Positions 47,764 through 59,981 are shown, counted from the first letter of the stretch. The stretch: DNA of 64,000 nucleotides from Ulota crispa (GCA_963920765.1 OY987246.1:16302868-16366867); one strand, 5' to 3'. Numbers and translations: made by a program. The notes: generated from the letters alone by a model not told the origin.

Positions 47764-49243
47764 GACTGGAATGTTTTCATCTCGATGCTCTACTTGAGTT
47801 CAAGGCTAATATATTACCCTTTTTCTTGTTTTTCAATTGGAAATATGTTCATCCATTCAATAACGAATTGTTGAACGCCGGGATTCTGATTGTGTTGTTT
47901 ATGAGTACGCTAATCAGGGTTTAAGGTCTGCCATATCTTCAGTATCACTCTAAGTATAACTGCATATGTTATTGTTTTGGTTCTGTGCAGGTAAGTTGGG
48001 GTTTATTGATATAGTCTTAAGCTACTTTGCCAAAGAGTCTGGTATCCAGCTTTCTCTGCCTAGTGCTGAAGATCTTTCTGGGGAGTAGCTAACATTTGGT
48101 TTTTACTCGAGAAACTTTTTGTATTCAGGGAGTACCTAGGACGAGTGTTATGTTTGTCCAAGTTAGGACTTGTCCGGAGAGTTTCTTGTTCAGCGCGTAG
48201 TGTGCTTTACTTTGAGTGGATGGTATCTTTGGCTTAGGTTCTAATCTGTTAACTAGAATTGGCGCCATGTACACTTGTCTTATACAGAATCTTTTTTTGT
48301 CATTATTTGTCGTGCGTTACAGTTGCTCTAACTGTCTGTTCACTAAATTGGTCTTTCGTGACCAGCTGTTGTTTTGATTTTCCCCTTGTGTGTCCGTATT
48401 GTATCGTATTCCCTACCTGTCAGATTGAATTGGAAAGTTCAGTTACTGGCGTCTTTAAATATGGTTAAAGACGAACCTCGTTTAGAATTTTGTAAATACT
48501 CAAATGCCTGGAAGCGCGTCATCTCCTAACTAATAGTTTTCTCGTTTTTTTTCACTCTCCAGTTATTCTGAAACCACTTCCCTCATCTCGTACAAAGTTC
48601 TTCGTTCTGTAAAGTCTACCTTGGGTCTGCCCTATATAAGCTGTAGGTGTTTGTGCGAATTTTTTGCTGTGATTTTCTTCTACTTTGTCATCACTGTTAG
48701 TGTTAACCTTGATGTACTAACCAACAATTTCCATTGCAGTCATTTATTTTGAATTCTTTTGAACGTAGGGCTGCCTGGGTTTGGGATTGCCGTTGTGGAG
48801 TTTAGATCACGCTCAGATTTGAATGCCGCTTTGAGTGCCGCTAGGACAGCGTGGCATTGATATTTGAGTTTCTTTACTTGCGTGATCTCGAATTCCTCAG
48901 CTTACAGCCCCCACATCTTCCTGGACTTACTGCCGAGGCAGATGGGGAATGATGCGTTTTCGATCAGTGAAATGCTTGCAGATCTCCGTCCTATGGAAGT
49001 CTCTAAACCTCGCATGCTTCGCGCTGGTCAGTGATGCTTACATTCATCACCGACCCTAGACAAGGACCGAGAGATTGATCAGGGCTACAGGTAAAGATTC
49101 TCACGCTTCTTTAGTGGTTGGATTGGGCGCATTCATTCATCAAGGGTTTTTAGGAGATACGTTTAGTATTCCCTCTGAATAGATCTTGCTATATTGCGTA
49201 CTCCCCCTCTAGAGTTTACTGTGCAGGCATTTATAGAATATGT
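47764..49243 (+). other. SRO 3' region and unassigned exon-like sequence
   Basis: This is less AT-rich than the transposon-filled DNA. After the possible acceptor at 47990 a frame reads KLGFIDIVLSYFAKESGIQL to a stop. After an acceptor at 48907 another open frame reads FLDLLPRQMGNDAFSISEML to a stop near 49034. These may be 3' UTR exons, exons of an alternative SRO form, or remnants of another gene. No family is recognised. Confidence 0.3.
47976..47996 (+). promoter_or_regulatory. Juxtaposed splice acceptor-donor (ratchet-type) site
   Basis: A pyrimidine-rich tract ending GTGCAG is followed immediately by GTAAGT (47991-47996). This forms the CAG/GTAAGT motif of recursive splice sites, downstream of a good donor at 47760 (AAG/GTGAGA). 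If the 47760 donor is joined to 47991, the reading frame stops at once (AGG TAA), the same end as the unspliced AGG TGA. Confidence 0.4.
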
Positions 49244-49322
49244 TTAACCCCTAAGCGCCCAAGCGGACCGTTTTGGTCCGCATTCCCGTCTTATTTCAAA
49301 ACCCTGGGCGCTCAGGGGTTAA
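49244..49322. mobile_element. Minimal TTAA-flanked element, 71 bp
   Basis: TTAACCCCTAAGCGCCC on the left and GGGCGCTCAGGGGTTAA on the right form an inverted repeat around a short centre that contains its own GGACC/GGTCC palindrome. It is the smallest family member in the window. Confidence 0.8.
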
Positions 49323-51154
49323 AGCATCTGCAGCCTAAATGCCAATATTCTTAATATTGAATGTCCTCATGATTTCGTTCTGTAAGAATAGCCCAAACTG
49401 TTTACTTCATGTAAAATAATTAGAAAGTGGTCCCTTTCTGTGGTCTCTTGAGTTGGTTTTTGATACGAAATAAAGCTAAAATGGGCACTATAGTTTGGTG
49501 AGTAGATTAAGCTAACAGTCAGTGATTCCATATTAGGATGCGCTGGAAATTTGTTGTTCTAAGTTTGTCAATGTTTTTCACTGTTGAGCAATTGGAATAA
49601 ATAAAGATCTTGACAATTAATTGGAGCTTCTTGTACAAAGTGTTCTCAAGTATACAGGTATTCTCATTTGTGTGGGTGAAACGAAAGTGTGGATCCGTCG
49701 ACAATCTGGTCATTTGCCTAGGCTTTGTAAGTTTCATATTCAAGTCGCCGCTAAGGTCGCCTCAACCAATCTTTGTCATGTTTCCTGAGTATTTTTGTGT
49801 GCTCGTGTATATCTCTTCGCAGCCGCGACATGTGGGGCAAATATGTAAACAATCTTATTTGTGAGGGTAAGATTTATATGGCAGAGGATAACACCAAATC
49901 TGGTGTTTAAAACGATGTGATATTTGTTAGTCATCAGGGAGCTTTTAAGCCTTCCATCTTGCTGTTGTAAACCCTGGATTCAAGCAAATAGTACAGATCA
50001 GTACATGAGTGTTTGACTTGGCATTCTTTCGAATAATGCTTCCAAGCCTCGTAGTTATGGAGTCCAAACTCATACCTTCGCTGGAGGGATTTTTCTTCCT
50101 CGAGAGGTTTCTATTACCACAGGCCTAGAGCTCATCCAACTGATCAAAAGATTCGCCTAGAGAATCTGTTTCTTTGTGAGGGCGTATTATCTTTACCTTA
50201 CTATGAGCTCTGTCTACACCACAACTCTACTGATTTGGATATTTTGCTTTTGCATGGAAACGTGTGAAAATCAGTTCTCCAGAGTATAATTAGTACTACA
50301 CTAAAAAATCTCATTTCAGAGATCCCTGCTCATTGTGTCGTTTGAGAGGAATATATTTGATATTGGTTAGTTGTGGGATTTAGAGCATCTCCTGGCACCC
50401 GTGAAGTGACCCCGGAAACAAATTTGTTGCCACCCTGTAAGAGCATCGCCACCGCATACACAAAGGCACACTTGGGAAGGCTTTGAGTTTTGGCCTCCAT
50501 CGCACAGCTACTACCGATCTCCAGAGAATATGGAGAGATGCTACAAACTATCAGTTATATCATTTTGCAGGTTTTTTGTGTTCGTGTCATAGCTTGTTGA
50601 GGGACTTGAATCCTCTAATCAAAGTTGAAAGGTGTTGGAAAGAAGAAGCTAGAAGGTTATGGCAAAAACAAGGTTAGCGTGGTTACAATGGGAATGGTTC
50701 AAAAATTGTGTAGCAGTTATTGTAATCAACCTACATAGTCCTCCAAATCTTTGGTTATATTTGTTGTTGCAAGAAAGGGGTGGAGCTGCTCTAACGACTT
50801 GCAAATTTTGAATCTTCAATTGCATTCCAATTGTGGGGCCACTAACATTAGTCATAGTTATGCCAAATTTGAGCTTTTTACATGTCCCCTTCACGGTTCC
50901 TTGTCTGCACGTGGAAGTTGCAAATTGTTATTGCATTAGTCCCTAGCCAAGTGTATCACCATGACACATTTTAATGCAAATGAAGAAAATGCTTTTGGAT
51001 TGCAAGAGAGTTCCAAGCCACGTCCCGCCACTTCATGCAGGTCCATGCCACTCTCGTTGCAAACTCATTTGATGGGGTTAACACTTTTCAAATGCTAAAA
51101 TTTTCCTTCTTCTTGGTGGTAAATTAGATAGCATATTCTTAGATTACACTATGT
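49323..51154 (+). other. Unassigned, possibly degenerate gene
   Basis: Coding-like pieces occur at about 50040-50150 (reading YGVQTHTFAGGIFLPREVSI, then a stop) and 50483-50575 (TTDLQRIWRDATNYQLYHFA, followed by AG/GTTTTT). They are in different frames with stops between, and no domain is recognised. The remainder is AT-rich and featureless. Confidence 0.25.
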
Positions 51155-51582
51155 AAAAATGTTGGGAATTGATATGTGTACCACACCCTTTCAATTACTA
51201 TACCACACCCCATAGAAAATTTTAAATTTCTACCATCAAAAAGTTGAATTTGAGAATTTGGAATTTAGATTTGGACTAGAGACCATGATTTAGTCTAAAA
51301 CCATATAAAAAATTGCAATTCAACAATACCTAATGAAAAAGCTTATCTTTTTTATAAACAAAAGTAAAAGTAACACTTTTCTCACTAGCTAGACTTTTTC
51401 ATTGGATACTATTGAATTGCAACTTTTTTTAATGGTTCCAGATTAAATCATGATCTCCAAGTCCAAATTTGAATTCCAAATTCTCAAATTCAGCTTTTTG
51501 ATGATAGAAATCTAAGACTTTCTCTGGAATGTGGTACAGTAATTGAAAAGGTGTGGTACACATATCAATTCCCAAAAATGTT
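51155..51582. mobile_element. GGGAATTG-family MITE, perfect 9-bp TSD
   Basis: The element is 51164-51573, flanked by AAAAATGTT at 51155-51163 and 51574-51582. Long inverted arms match 4585-4997 and 1-340. Both ends carry a doubled ACCACACC-type motif. Confidence 0.92.
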
Positions 51583-51833
51583 GTGTCAAGTTGTGAATGA
51601 AAACGCTATAATGACGTCACCTCAATGAGGTAAAAATAATTTATGTGGGAGCTATGCTCAAAAAATAAGAATGATATAAAACGGCCATTGTGTAGATTTT
51701 TCATGCCACTTCAAACTTTGGTATCATAGTATTGTAACGGCATCATAGTATTGTAGCAATTACAATGGGTTTGAAGTGATATTACCTCTTTGCTTCTCTA
51801 ATTTGAAGAGTCTAACTTTGTGTTCTTAAAGTT

Positions 51834-51908
51834 CGAGGATATAATCTCTTGGGACTTTCGAGGATATAATCTCTTGGGACTTACGAAGATATAAGCTCTT
51901 GGGACTTA
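51834..51908. repeat. Three 25-bp tandem units
   Basis: CGAGGATATAATCTCTTGGG recurs at 51834, 51859 and 51884 (last unit diverged), followed by a short GGGAAGAGATTGTT duplication. Confidence 0.8.
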
Positions 51909-51977
51909 CGAAGAAGACTTGATTTTGGGAAGAGATTGTTGGGAAGAGATTGTTGATGAATTTATCAACAATTATAA

Positions 51978-52898
51978 TTAACTTGTAAAGGATCATTGTC
52001 CCCGTGGGGGACAAATGGGATTTTGGACATGTACCTATAGTTGAATTGTTTTGTGTGATTTTTTGAAACTTTGACTAAAGATGGGGAATTTAAAGGCTTA
52101 CGTGGGTATCTAACTTTTTCTTCATTTCAACATTTATTAAAGAAGATATGCAAAAACTAGGGGAAGATGGGCAGTTTGAGTAGGGCCTCTCCTTTGTAAG
52201 TAGCTGTTGACTCCAAGGAGGGTCAGCCCTTCCAGGCACATGGTGTGAAAACTTGGGTAAAGGGGAGTGGAGTGGAAGAAGCCCGTCTTAGGAGACTCCC
52301 AACCCTCCATTCCTTTTGCTCCTTGTAAAATTTGGTACTTTCATTTTTTAAATGGTTTACGTTTTTTTTTTTATAATTTAATTTTTTTCCAAATTCTAGT
52401 GAGCTAAGAGCCCTTGCCTTTTGCTATTTATATTAGTGTAATCAAATTTTTAACTTTTACATAAATCCTTCAATTTTGTTTAGTGTAATTGCAAATATTA
52501 GGACCTTCCGACATTCAAAGACTTTTTGAAGTATATTTTACACCTCTAATTCATTTGAAAAATCTCCCACACTTACCTAACTTGGTCTTCTACATGGATA
52601 AAATAAACCTCAACTTTGTGTACAACAATTTTTTTGATATAGGAGTGGTCAAAGGCTTCTAAAATTTTTGGGCAGTAGGGGAAAAAAAAAATTTCTTCTC
52701 TTCAAATGTTGATATCTCACTCCTCACCATCTGAAATGAGCTAATTTTTTTCCTACTAGTACCTCTCATTTTAGAGTGAGATCCTTTGATTGAATTTTCA
52801 AGAAAAACTTTGTTTCCTACCTTCCTACTCATTCCTCCAAAAGTGGTAGTTTTCAATGATTTTCACTTAAAAAAAGGGCTTGGTCCTTTAGGGATTAA
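51978..52898. mobile_element. TTAA-flanked 0.92-kb element, inverted orientation
   Basis: The left edge TTAACTTGTAAAGGATC is decayed; the right edge GGTCCTTTAGGGATTAA is well kept. Read on the minus strand it matches 7562-8476 and 61053-61976 (for example the GGGCTTGGTCC end and GGGACAAATGGGATTTTGG at the other end). Confidence 0.65.
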
Positions 52899-53297
52899 AT
52901 CTTCACCTTGGAAAGAGGTTGTTAGGGTATTGATCAGTTTTATTAACTAATGGTAAATTGTCTTCTAGGTTATTACAAGTTTATACTTAGGCAATTTGGT
53001 ACTAGTTTTGTACACATTGGTAGAAATTTCCATTAGTAGTCTTTGACATAATAGAATTCAGCTTCTTGTAGGATGGATATTGGTCATATTTATTAAAAGA
53101 AATGCCAAGTCAAGGAAGATTCAAGTTAAAAAAAAAGGCCAATGCGGGAATCTGTGAGTTGATCCTTGTGTAAATGGACTTAATTTCTAGCAACTTGAGT
53201 TTTTTATTTCATAATATTTATAAATAAATAGATAATATTTTCCTATAAAGTTTTGATGGTGACATTCTTGTTATATCGATGTTGTAGTAATGTATGA
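52899..53297. other. AT-rich intergenic, nothing recognised
   Basis: No supported gene or repeat. Confidence 0.5.
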
Positions 53298-53749
53298 AAA
53301 ATAAAAGGGGAAATTACAAATGGGGGCATGAAAATGTAAAATATTATAAATAGGGGCAAAGTTTCAAAATAATTACAAATAGGGGTACAATTTCAAAAAA
53401 AGTTTAATTTTTTGTAATTTTTTTTTGTTTGGACATTGGTTGATTTAGATACATCACTTTAAATGTTAGCTAATTTCCAAAAAACTTAAAGGATTCTCCA
53501 AATCAAGCCTAAATAAAGAAATTCTAGTAAAGGAGATGGCAGTTTTTGGAGATTATTAGGTTTTTGGGAAGTTAGCTAACATTTAATGAGATGTGTTTAA
53601 ATCAACCAATGTCCAAATCAAAAAAAATTACAAAAAATTACACCTTTTTTTTGAAAACGTGCCCCTATTTGTAATTATTTTAAAACTGCACCCCTATTTG
53701 TAATACTTTACGTTTTCATGCCCCTATTTGTAATTTCCCCAAAATAAAA
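53298..53749. mobile_element. MITE with GGGGAAATTACAAAT termini, perfect 9-bp TSD
   Basis: The element is 53307-53740, flanked by AAAATAAAA on both sides (53298-53306, 53741-53749). The inverted arms are built of three ATTACAAATAGGGG-like repeats on each side. Confidence 0.9.
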
Positions 53750-53777
53750 TCACAATGCTATTCAAATGATGTGGTTT

Positions 53778-54697
53778 TTAACCCCTAAATGACCCAGCCT
53801 CCCTTTTTTTTAAGCAACATAGCAATTTTGGGCAGGTGTCTGTAATTGGAGATTTTCATATTTTAGGCTGAAATTTTAATAGAATGTGGGAACAAGGTTT
53901 ATCTTTCATATGCACTAAATTTCATGACATTTGAAAGTATGAATAAGAAAATACGGCCTAGTATGTTATTTTTTTCACTTGGCAGGCAGTCAAGGTAGAT
54001 TTTTAAAAATAACTTTTCTCAAAAACAAAAATTTAAATTGGTTAATGAGGATAATGTGATTGTAAAAAGCTTTGAATTATTTTGTTTTGATCAATGAGAT
54101 GAAAGTTATGAGGAGTTTTATGTTTGTGAACAATTATGGATTCTCTACTTTAAATTTAATTTTGAAGTCCTTTCTTTTACTCAATTTTCATTATTTTGAA
54201 AAAAAAACAAAGCAAAAGGATGTAAATTGTTATTACAATATTAAAACTATTGTTATTGGCATTTTTCATTTCTATAATTAATTTTGCAACAATTTAGTGT
54301 TTAGAATCATTCACTACTTTTTTTTAGTTACTATTTTTTTCCCATATGCTGTTTGATTCCAAATGATTTGAAACTTTTTTGATATGTACCCTACTTAGGT
54401 GGAATAAGGAATCTAGAGAAGCACCACACAGGGCCTTTTTTCCTTAAGAATTTCACCTCTGAAGGGTCGCTGTCTGGTTTTGCACAAGACATTTTTGTAT
54501 ATTCAAAATATTGTATCTTCTAATCCACGCAATGGAAAATTTTGAAATTTTTTCCAAATATTCTCAAACTATCTTGCTACAAGATCCTATGGTTACATAT
54601 GCATAAAAATGATCTTGTTTTCAAATTTGATTGATGCTCTAAAAATGGCAATTTTGAAGAGTTTTTGGTGAAACGTTTATGGCCCTTTAGGGGTTAA
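53778..54697. mobile_element. TTAA-flanked element, 912 bp
   Basis: The edges are TTAACCCCTAAATGACCC and GGCCCTTTAGGGGTTAA. It matches 3627-4537 along its length in the same orientation, so the two are recent enough to align by eye. Non-coding. Confidence 0.82.
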
Positions 54698-55149
54698 TTT
54701 GAACTTATTGAGATAGAGTTATAGCATAAATAGAGGGCTTTGTTGTAGTGGGAAGTATATTCAAATGCCACCTTAAAATAGAAAGTTGTAATTGTTTCAT
54801 TCTAGGAAATTAAGAACGGGTTTAAAATGTGTTTTCCAACGTTATGATTTCTAATTGATTTTCATGGGTTGTGAGCAGCCCTTCTTTTTTGGCGACAGAT
54901 TGCCAGTCTCCACCACTAGACTTCTGTCCCTCTAGTTTTGCTCCACATGGACAAGGATTGGTTGTGAGTGCCATGTAAAAAATGAAATATTTTTAAGAAG
55001 GAAAACATGAATGTTACTCTAAACGACACCAATGAAAAACATGACTAGTAGCAGCTTATATCAAAAACAAATAATTGCCTTTGGCAGTTTCTACTAGTTA
55101 GATAGGGTCATTGTATAGATTAAATCACAAATCTCAAAATTCACAAAGT
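54698..55149. other. Intergenic, nothing recognised
   Basis: No supported gene or repeat before the microsatellite. Confidence 0.5.
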
Positions 55150-55342
55150 ATATATATTTATAGATATAGATATAGATATAGATATAGATATAGATATAGA
55201 TATAGATATAGATAGATATATATAGATAGATAGATAGATAGATGGATGGATAGATGGATGGATGGATAGATAGATGTAGATGTAAATGTAGATGTAGATG
55301 TAGATGTAGATGTAGATGTAGATGTAGATGTAGATGTAGAGA
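55150..55342. repeat. Compound GATA-type microsatellite
   Basis: A run of ATAGAT hexamers (about 55158-55213) passes into TAGA tetramers, then GGAT tetramers, then GTAGAT hexamers to 55340. The long open frames across it are only repeats. Confidence 0.93.
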
Positions 55343-55542
55343 TAGAGGACAAATAAATACAAGAAATTTTGAAACCCTATTGAAAATACAAATCTTGTTG
55401 TTTTCAACTTTCTTTTCTTGAAAAAGTTGCGTGTTGAAATTAGCTTCAACGTTCTAATTTAACTTCATATCTTATTCCAATTGTTTTTGGTGGAAGGTTA
55501 ACTGCAAGCGTACATTTTGTGTCTTGAATAGTGTCATAAATA

Positions 55543-55727
55543 GGGGGTTCAAATATCTCAAATAAATAATGAACAAATGGTTGTGAACAAGTTTTTATTC
55601 ATCGGTGAATATGCTGTCACAACCTCAAGAGGTCATCATGGCTCGTTCACGGAGTAGCTTGGCCTGGTTATTCACCAATTTCATCCACACGAACAAATTT
55701 TTGGTGAACATCATACTTGAAACCCCC
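55543..55727. mobile_element. Inverted-repeat element with GGGGGTTCAAATAT termini
   Basis: The left end GGGGGTTCAAATAT and right end ATACTTGAAACCCCC are near-inverted repeats. The interior has GTGAACA words that recur in the following element. The target duplication is not clear. Confidence 0.5.
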
Positions 55728-55736
55728 TAATAGTAA

Positions 55737-56349
55737 GGGGTTTTAGATATCTCAAAAAAACGGTGAACAAGTGGTTGTGAGCAAGTTTTTGTTCACAAAC
55801 CAAAGTGAACCACCCATGAGGACCTCCAGGAGGTCCTCATAGGTGGTTTACACATGAACAACGTGAAGGCGTGAAGCCTCTCCTTCTCACTCATGTTCCT
55901 GTCGCCGCTCCCACACCTGTCCTTGTTGCTCCCATCTAGCTCTCGCTCTAGCTTCCTGTCCTCTTGCTCTTGCTCCCAACCTCTCGCTCTTGTTCTCGCT
56001 TTGAGCCTCTTGCTCTAGCTTCTAGCTCTCTTGCTCTCGCTCTAGCTTCCAGCCCTCTTGCTTTCGCTCCCAACTTCTTGCTCCTGTTCCAAGCTGTCAA
56101 GTTACAAGCACTAGGAGGTTCAAGCTAAGGGGACTTGGATTAGAAGCAGCAATGGTGGAGCTCAAGGGATCCAGATTAGCTTACGAGATTGGTGATTCTG
56201 GGCAAAGTTGAAGGGGTGGTCTGTAGTTCACTAAAATATGGATATTTGAATGGGTGAAGGAAAGGACATGAATGGTGGCTTCACTAAGTTGTTCACCAAT
56301 TTCATTCACGTGAATGAAATTGGTGATGAACGGCATATTTGAAACCCCC
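55737..56349. mobile_element. Related inverted-repeat element with pyrimidine-rich insert
   Basis: The left end GGGGTTTTAGATATCTC and right end GCATATTTGAAACCCCC belong to the same family as the element just upstream. It contains GAGGACCTCCAGGAGGTCCTC, a perfect palindrome, near 55821. A degenerate CTCTTGCTCTAGCTTC repeat fills 55905-56095. Confidence 0.5.
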
Positions 56350-56479
56350 TAGTGTTATGAAAAGTGTCATGAATAGTATCATGAATTGTGTTGTGAAGAG
56401 GTGACAAGTTGCTACATTGAAAAGGTGGACATCAAGTTGAGAAAAATGTGAAGATTCCCCTTGGGCATTCCCTTGGGCA

Positions 56480-56910
56480 TTAACCCCTAAAGGACCAAGG
56501 GCCCTTTTTGGGGACAAATGGGATTTCGGGCTTGTACCTATGGCTAAACTACTTTGTGTGACTTTCTAGATCAAAACCACACCTACCCGCAAGCTAAAAC
56601 TTCTCATAACTTTCATCTCATGTATTAAAATTGAATGATTCAAAGCTCCCCATGTCTATATAAGTCTAAAGAACCTATTTCAGATATTTCTTTGAAAAAA
56701 AAGAAATTTTTAAAGAAGTTTTTGGCTGCCCAAGAAGCATCATTATCTCGATTTTCTTTTTTAACTTCCTCAATAAATGTTGGAATGAAGAAAAAATTAC
56801 ATTCCCATTCAATAAAAGTTTCAGAAAGTCACGCAAAGTAGTTTAGCCATAGGTACATGCCCAAAATCCCATTTGTCCCCCCAAAGGAACAATGGTCCTT
56901 TACGGATTAA
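56480..56910. mobile_element. TTAA-flanked element, 423 bp
   Basis: The edges are TTAACCCCTAAAGGACC and GGTCCTTTACGGATTAA. Arms with GGGATTTCGGGCTTGTACC and GGTACATGCCCAAAATCCC pair as a foldback, so it is related to the 720-bp element at 18121. Confidence 0.75.
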
Positions 56911-57510
56911 GGGCCATTTTACTAAAATTTTGACATCTAACAAAATCTAAAAGTGCTTTTGGACTAATTTCACTTGGAATGTGCTTTAAAAAAAATTAGA
57001 ATTCTTTCATTTTGAATATCTTTTCATTTACAATGGTTTTTGGTCAATAATTGAAGTTAAAAGAATTCTTTATATTAGACAATTGCGATTTGACAGTTGC
57101 ATTACAGGCTCATTTGTAAATCCATTAGTTTTGTAGTAACAACAATAAACACTAAATCATCCTAAGTGTTTGTTTCCCAATTTTGTATCCAAAAGTTGCC
57201 AATTTGCATTAGAAGTTTTGGGCAACTCCAAAAAAAGCAAAACATTTTGTACTCATCATTGTTCAATTACAAATATCTTAAAATCCACGTAGCCATTTTG
57301 GATATTTTTCTAGGTAGCACCATCTAGAAGCCTTTAAATTCAAAATTCACGGTTGCAATTTTATTTTGATATTTAATAATTATAAGGACAATTCAAAAAC
57401 TTTAAATCTACCTTTTGAAACTAGAAAAACACCCTTGGGCATTTTGGGATTAAACAAAATGCAAATGTGATTGCAATTATCTAAGTATATGAATAATAGA
57501 TTATGGACAA
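56911..57510. other. AT-rich intergenic, nothing recognised
   Basis: No supported gene or repeat. Confidence 0.5.
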
Positions 57511-59981
57511 TTAACCCCTAAAAGACCAAGAGATTTTTCAAGAATCAATGTCAAAAACTATGTTTTTTGGGTATGTTGATAAAAAAAAAAACTAGAACAT
57601 TTTTCTGAAAAACTCAACCATACAAAACTATAGTAATATATTTATATAATGTGTGCAAAAGATTCGGCCTATTTGACTTTGTGGATTGGAAGATTATAAC
57701 ATTTGAAGTGAGAAAAACAACTTCTTTTCTTTCATGCTAAACAAGATCAATAGACTTTGAGCCGTGCTAGAGTAAAAAATTTGCTCTATACAAAAACATG
57801 GTTTTTGACCACTCATAAGTATATGATGATAGGTCAACTCATGAAAAACTTCAAAAGAAAGTTTAGAATCTAGCTTATTCTAAATCAACCTGCAATGCAA
57901 GGAGGTTAAGTGAATTGGCAATACGCTAGCCATTTTCATGATTTCTTGTGCAATGAGGAAGTCTTTTATTTGAAATTTGAACAATAAAAAGTTAAAGACA
58001 AACATCTGGAATATGTGGAAAAAAGTTCAAGAGCTTTGAATTTATAGATTGCAAGATAATAGGGCCTAAATTTAGAAGAAAATATTTTTTCTTGAAACTA
58101 CTCGAACATAGTTAACAAAGTTTGACTCCTGTTAGAATGTGATCTAAGAGCTCAATTTTTTTTGCTTAGACAATTGTATACCATATTTTATTAGTTGCAT
58201 ACAAGCAAAATTTCAAAAGTTGATGAGAGTTTTAACATAAGATTCTCCAACGATGCCCAAGTCACCCAAGTTGTCCAAATTTTTTTAGGCAACATACCTT
58301 GGGAATTGGTTGTCTAATTGAGGACAAAATAACGTTTTCGCTTGGGAGATACATACTATACCATGTGTATCCACTTTGAGAAAATTCAATAAAATATGAC
58401 TTCGTATGACTCTGCCCAAGTTTTCAAGTGTTTGTTGAACAGATATTTGGCCCTTTAGAGAGTAAGGTTGTTACACAAGGTATAAATATGTATCTTCCAA
58501 GTGAAAATGTAATTTAGTCCCCATTTAGACACCCAATTCCAAAGTTATGTTGCCTAAAACAATTTGGGCAACTTGGGTGACTTGGGCATCTTTGGAGAAT
58601 CTTATGCTAAAACTCTCATCAACTTTTGAAATTTTGCATGTATGCAACTAATAAAATATGATACACAATTATCCAATCAAAAAAAAATTGAGCTCTCAGA
58701 TCATATTCTAAGAGGAGTCAAATTTTGTTAACTATGTCCGAGTAGTTTCAAGAAAAATTATTTTCTTCTAAATTTAGGCCCTATTATCTTGTAATTTATA
58801 GATTCAAAGCTCTTGAATTTTTTTCCACATATTCCAAATGTTTGTCTCTAACTTTTTGTTGTCCAAATTTCAAATAAAAGACTTCCACATTACACAAGAA
58901 ATCATGAAAATGGCTAGCGTATTGCCAATTCACTTAACCTCCTTCTTGGGAGATCACTAGCCCATGTTTTAGAAACTACGTGAGTTAAAAGATAGGGTCC
59001 ATTTAAGTCAAAGAACAAATTTTTATATAATATGTAGAGCTACTATAGGGTTCATGAAATACTATGTATTTTAGTATTTATAAATTAGGGTATGTAAAAA
59101 TATTAGGTAGTAGATGTTTTTATTAATAAATTAGCCTTGATTAATAGGGGTTATGAAAATTTCTAGTATTGCTTGTTGCTCTCCATGTTGGATTGTTTTA
59201 AATACAATACATAGAATCAAGAATAGTTTAAAAATTTGGTAATAAAAATTTCCACTTGGACAATGACTCATTAATTTATGTGCTTATCAATGGTTTCATG
59301 GTGTATACTATATACATGTATGTAATAAAACAAAAGCTTTTTTTTGAAGAATAGTGGAGATAGGATAAAATTGAACAAATAAATTTTGTATATAAAGTAG
59401 CTCCACTTAAAAACCAAATGAAAAAAATTATAAAAAAACATAGGATACTAGAAATCTGCCTTGAGTAGCTTTTTGTACAAAAAATAAGGTCATTTAAAAT
59501 ACAATATTTTAGTTAATTAGGCTTACATCAAATACCCTCTTAACTCACGTGTATACCTTAAAATTGCAAGAAATGATCTACGCGAGACTTCCTTGCATTG
59601 TAGGGTGATTTAGAACAAGCTAGATTCTAAACTTTCTTTCAAAGTTTTTCATGAGTTGACCTATCATCATATAATTATGAATGGTCAAAACCTCGTTTCT
59701 GAGTAGAGCAAAATTTGTACTATAGCATGGCTCAAAGTCTATTGACCTTATTTAGCAGGAATGAAAAGAATTTGCTTTTTCACTTCAAATGTTATAATCT
59801 TACAATCCACAAAGTCAAATGGATCAAATCTTTTTTCACACATTAATTTATTTGTTTAACACATTTTTTTTGGTTGAAATTTTAAATAAACGTGTTTTCT
59901 TTCAATTTTGGGCAATGCACTAAAGGTTGGCAATTTCTGAGATTTTTTCTCAAAAAACATCCTTGGTCCTTTAGGGGTTAA
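57511..59981. mobile_element. Large TTAA-flanked foldback element, 2,463 bp
   Basis: The edges are TTAACCCCTAAAAGACC and GGTCCTTTAGGGGTTAA. The two halves are inverted repeats: for example CAAGGAGGTTAAGTGAATTG (about 57900) pairs with the segment around 58925, and the outer arm at 57640-57900 pairs with 59590-59850. About 640 bp (58945-59585) in the right half has no partner and is likely an insertion; its ends contain ACGTGAGTTAA and TTAACTCACGT. No transposase frame is visible. Confidence 0.75.

Noticed and set aside
55141..55449. 102-codon frame of Ile/Tyr/Ser repeats
   Set aside because: It is the translated GATA-type microsatellite.
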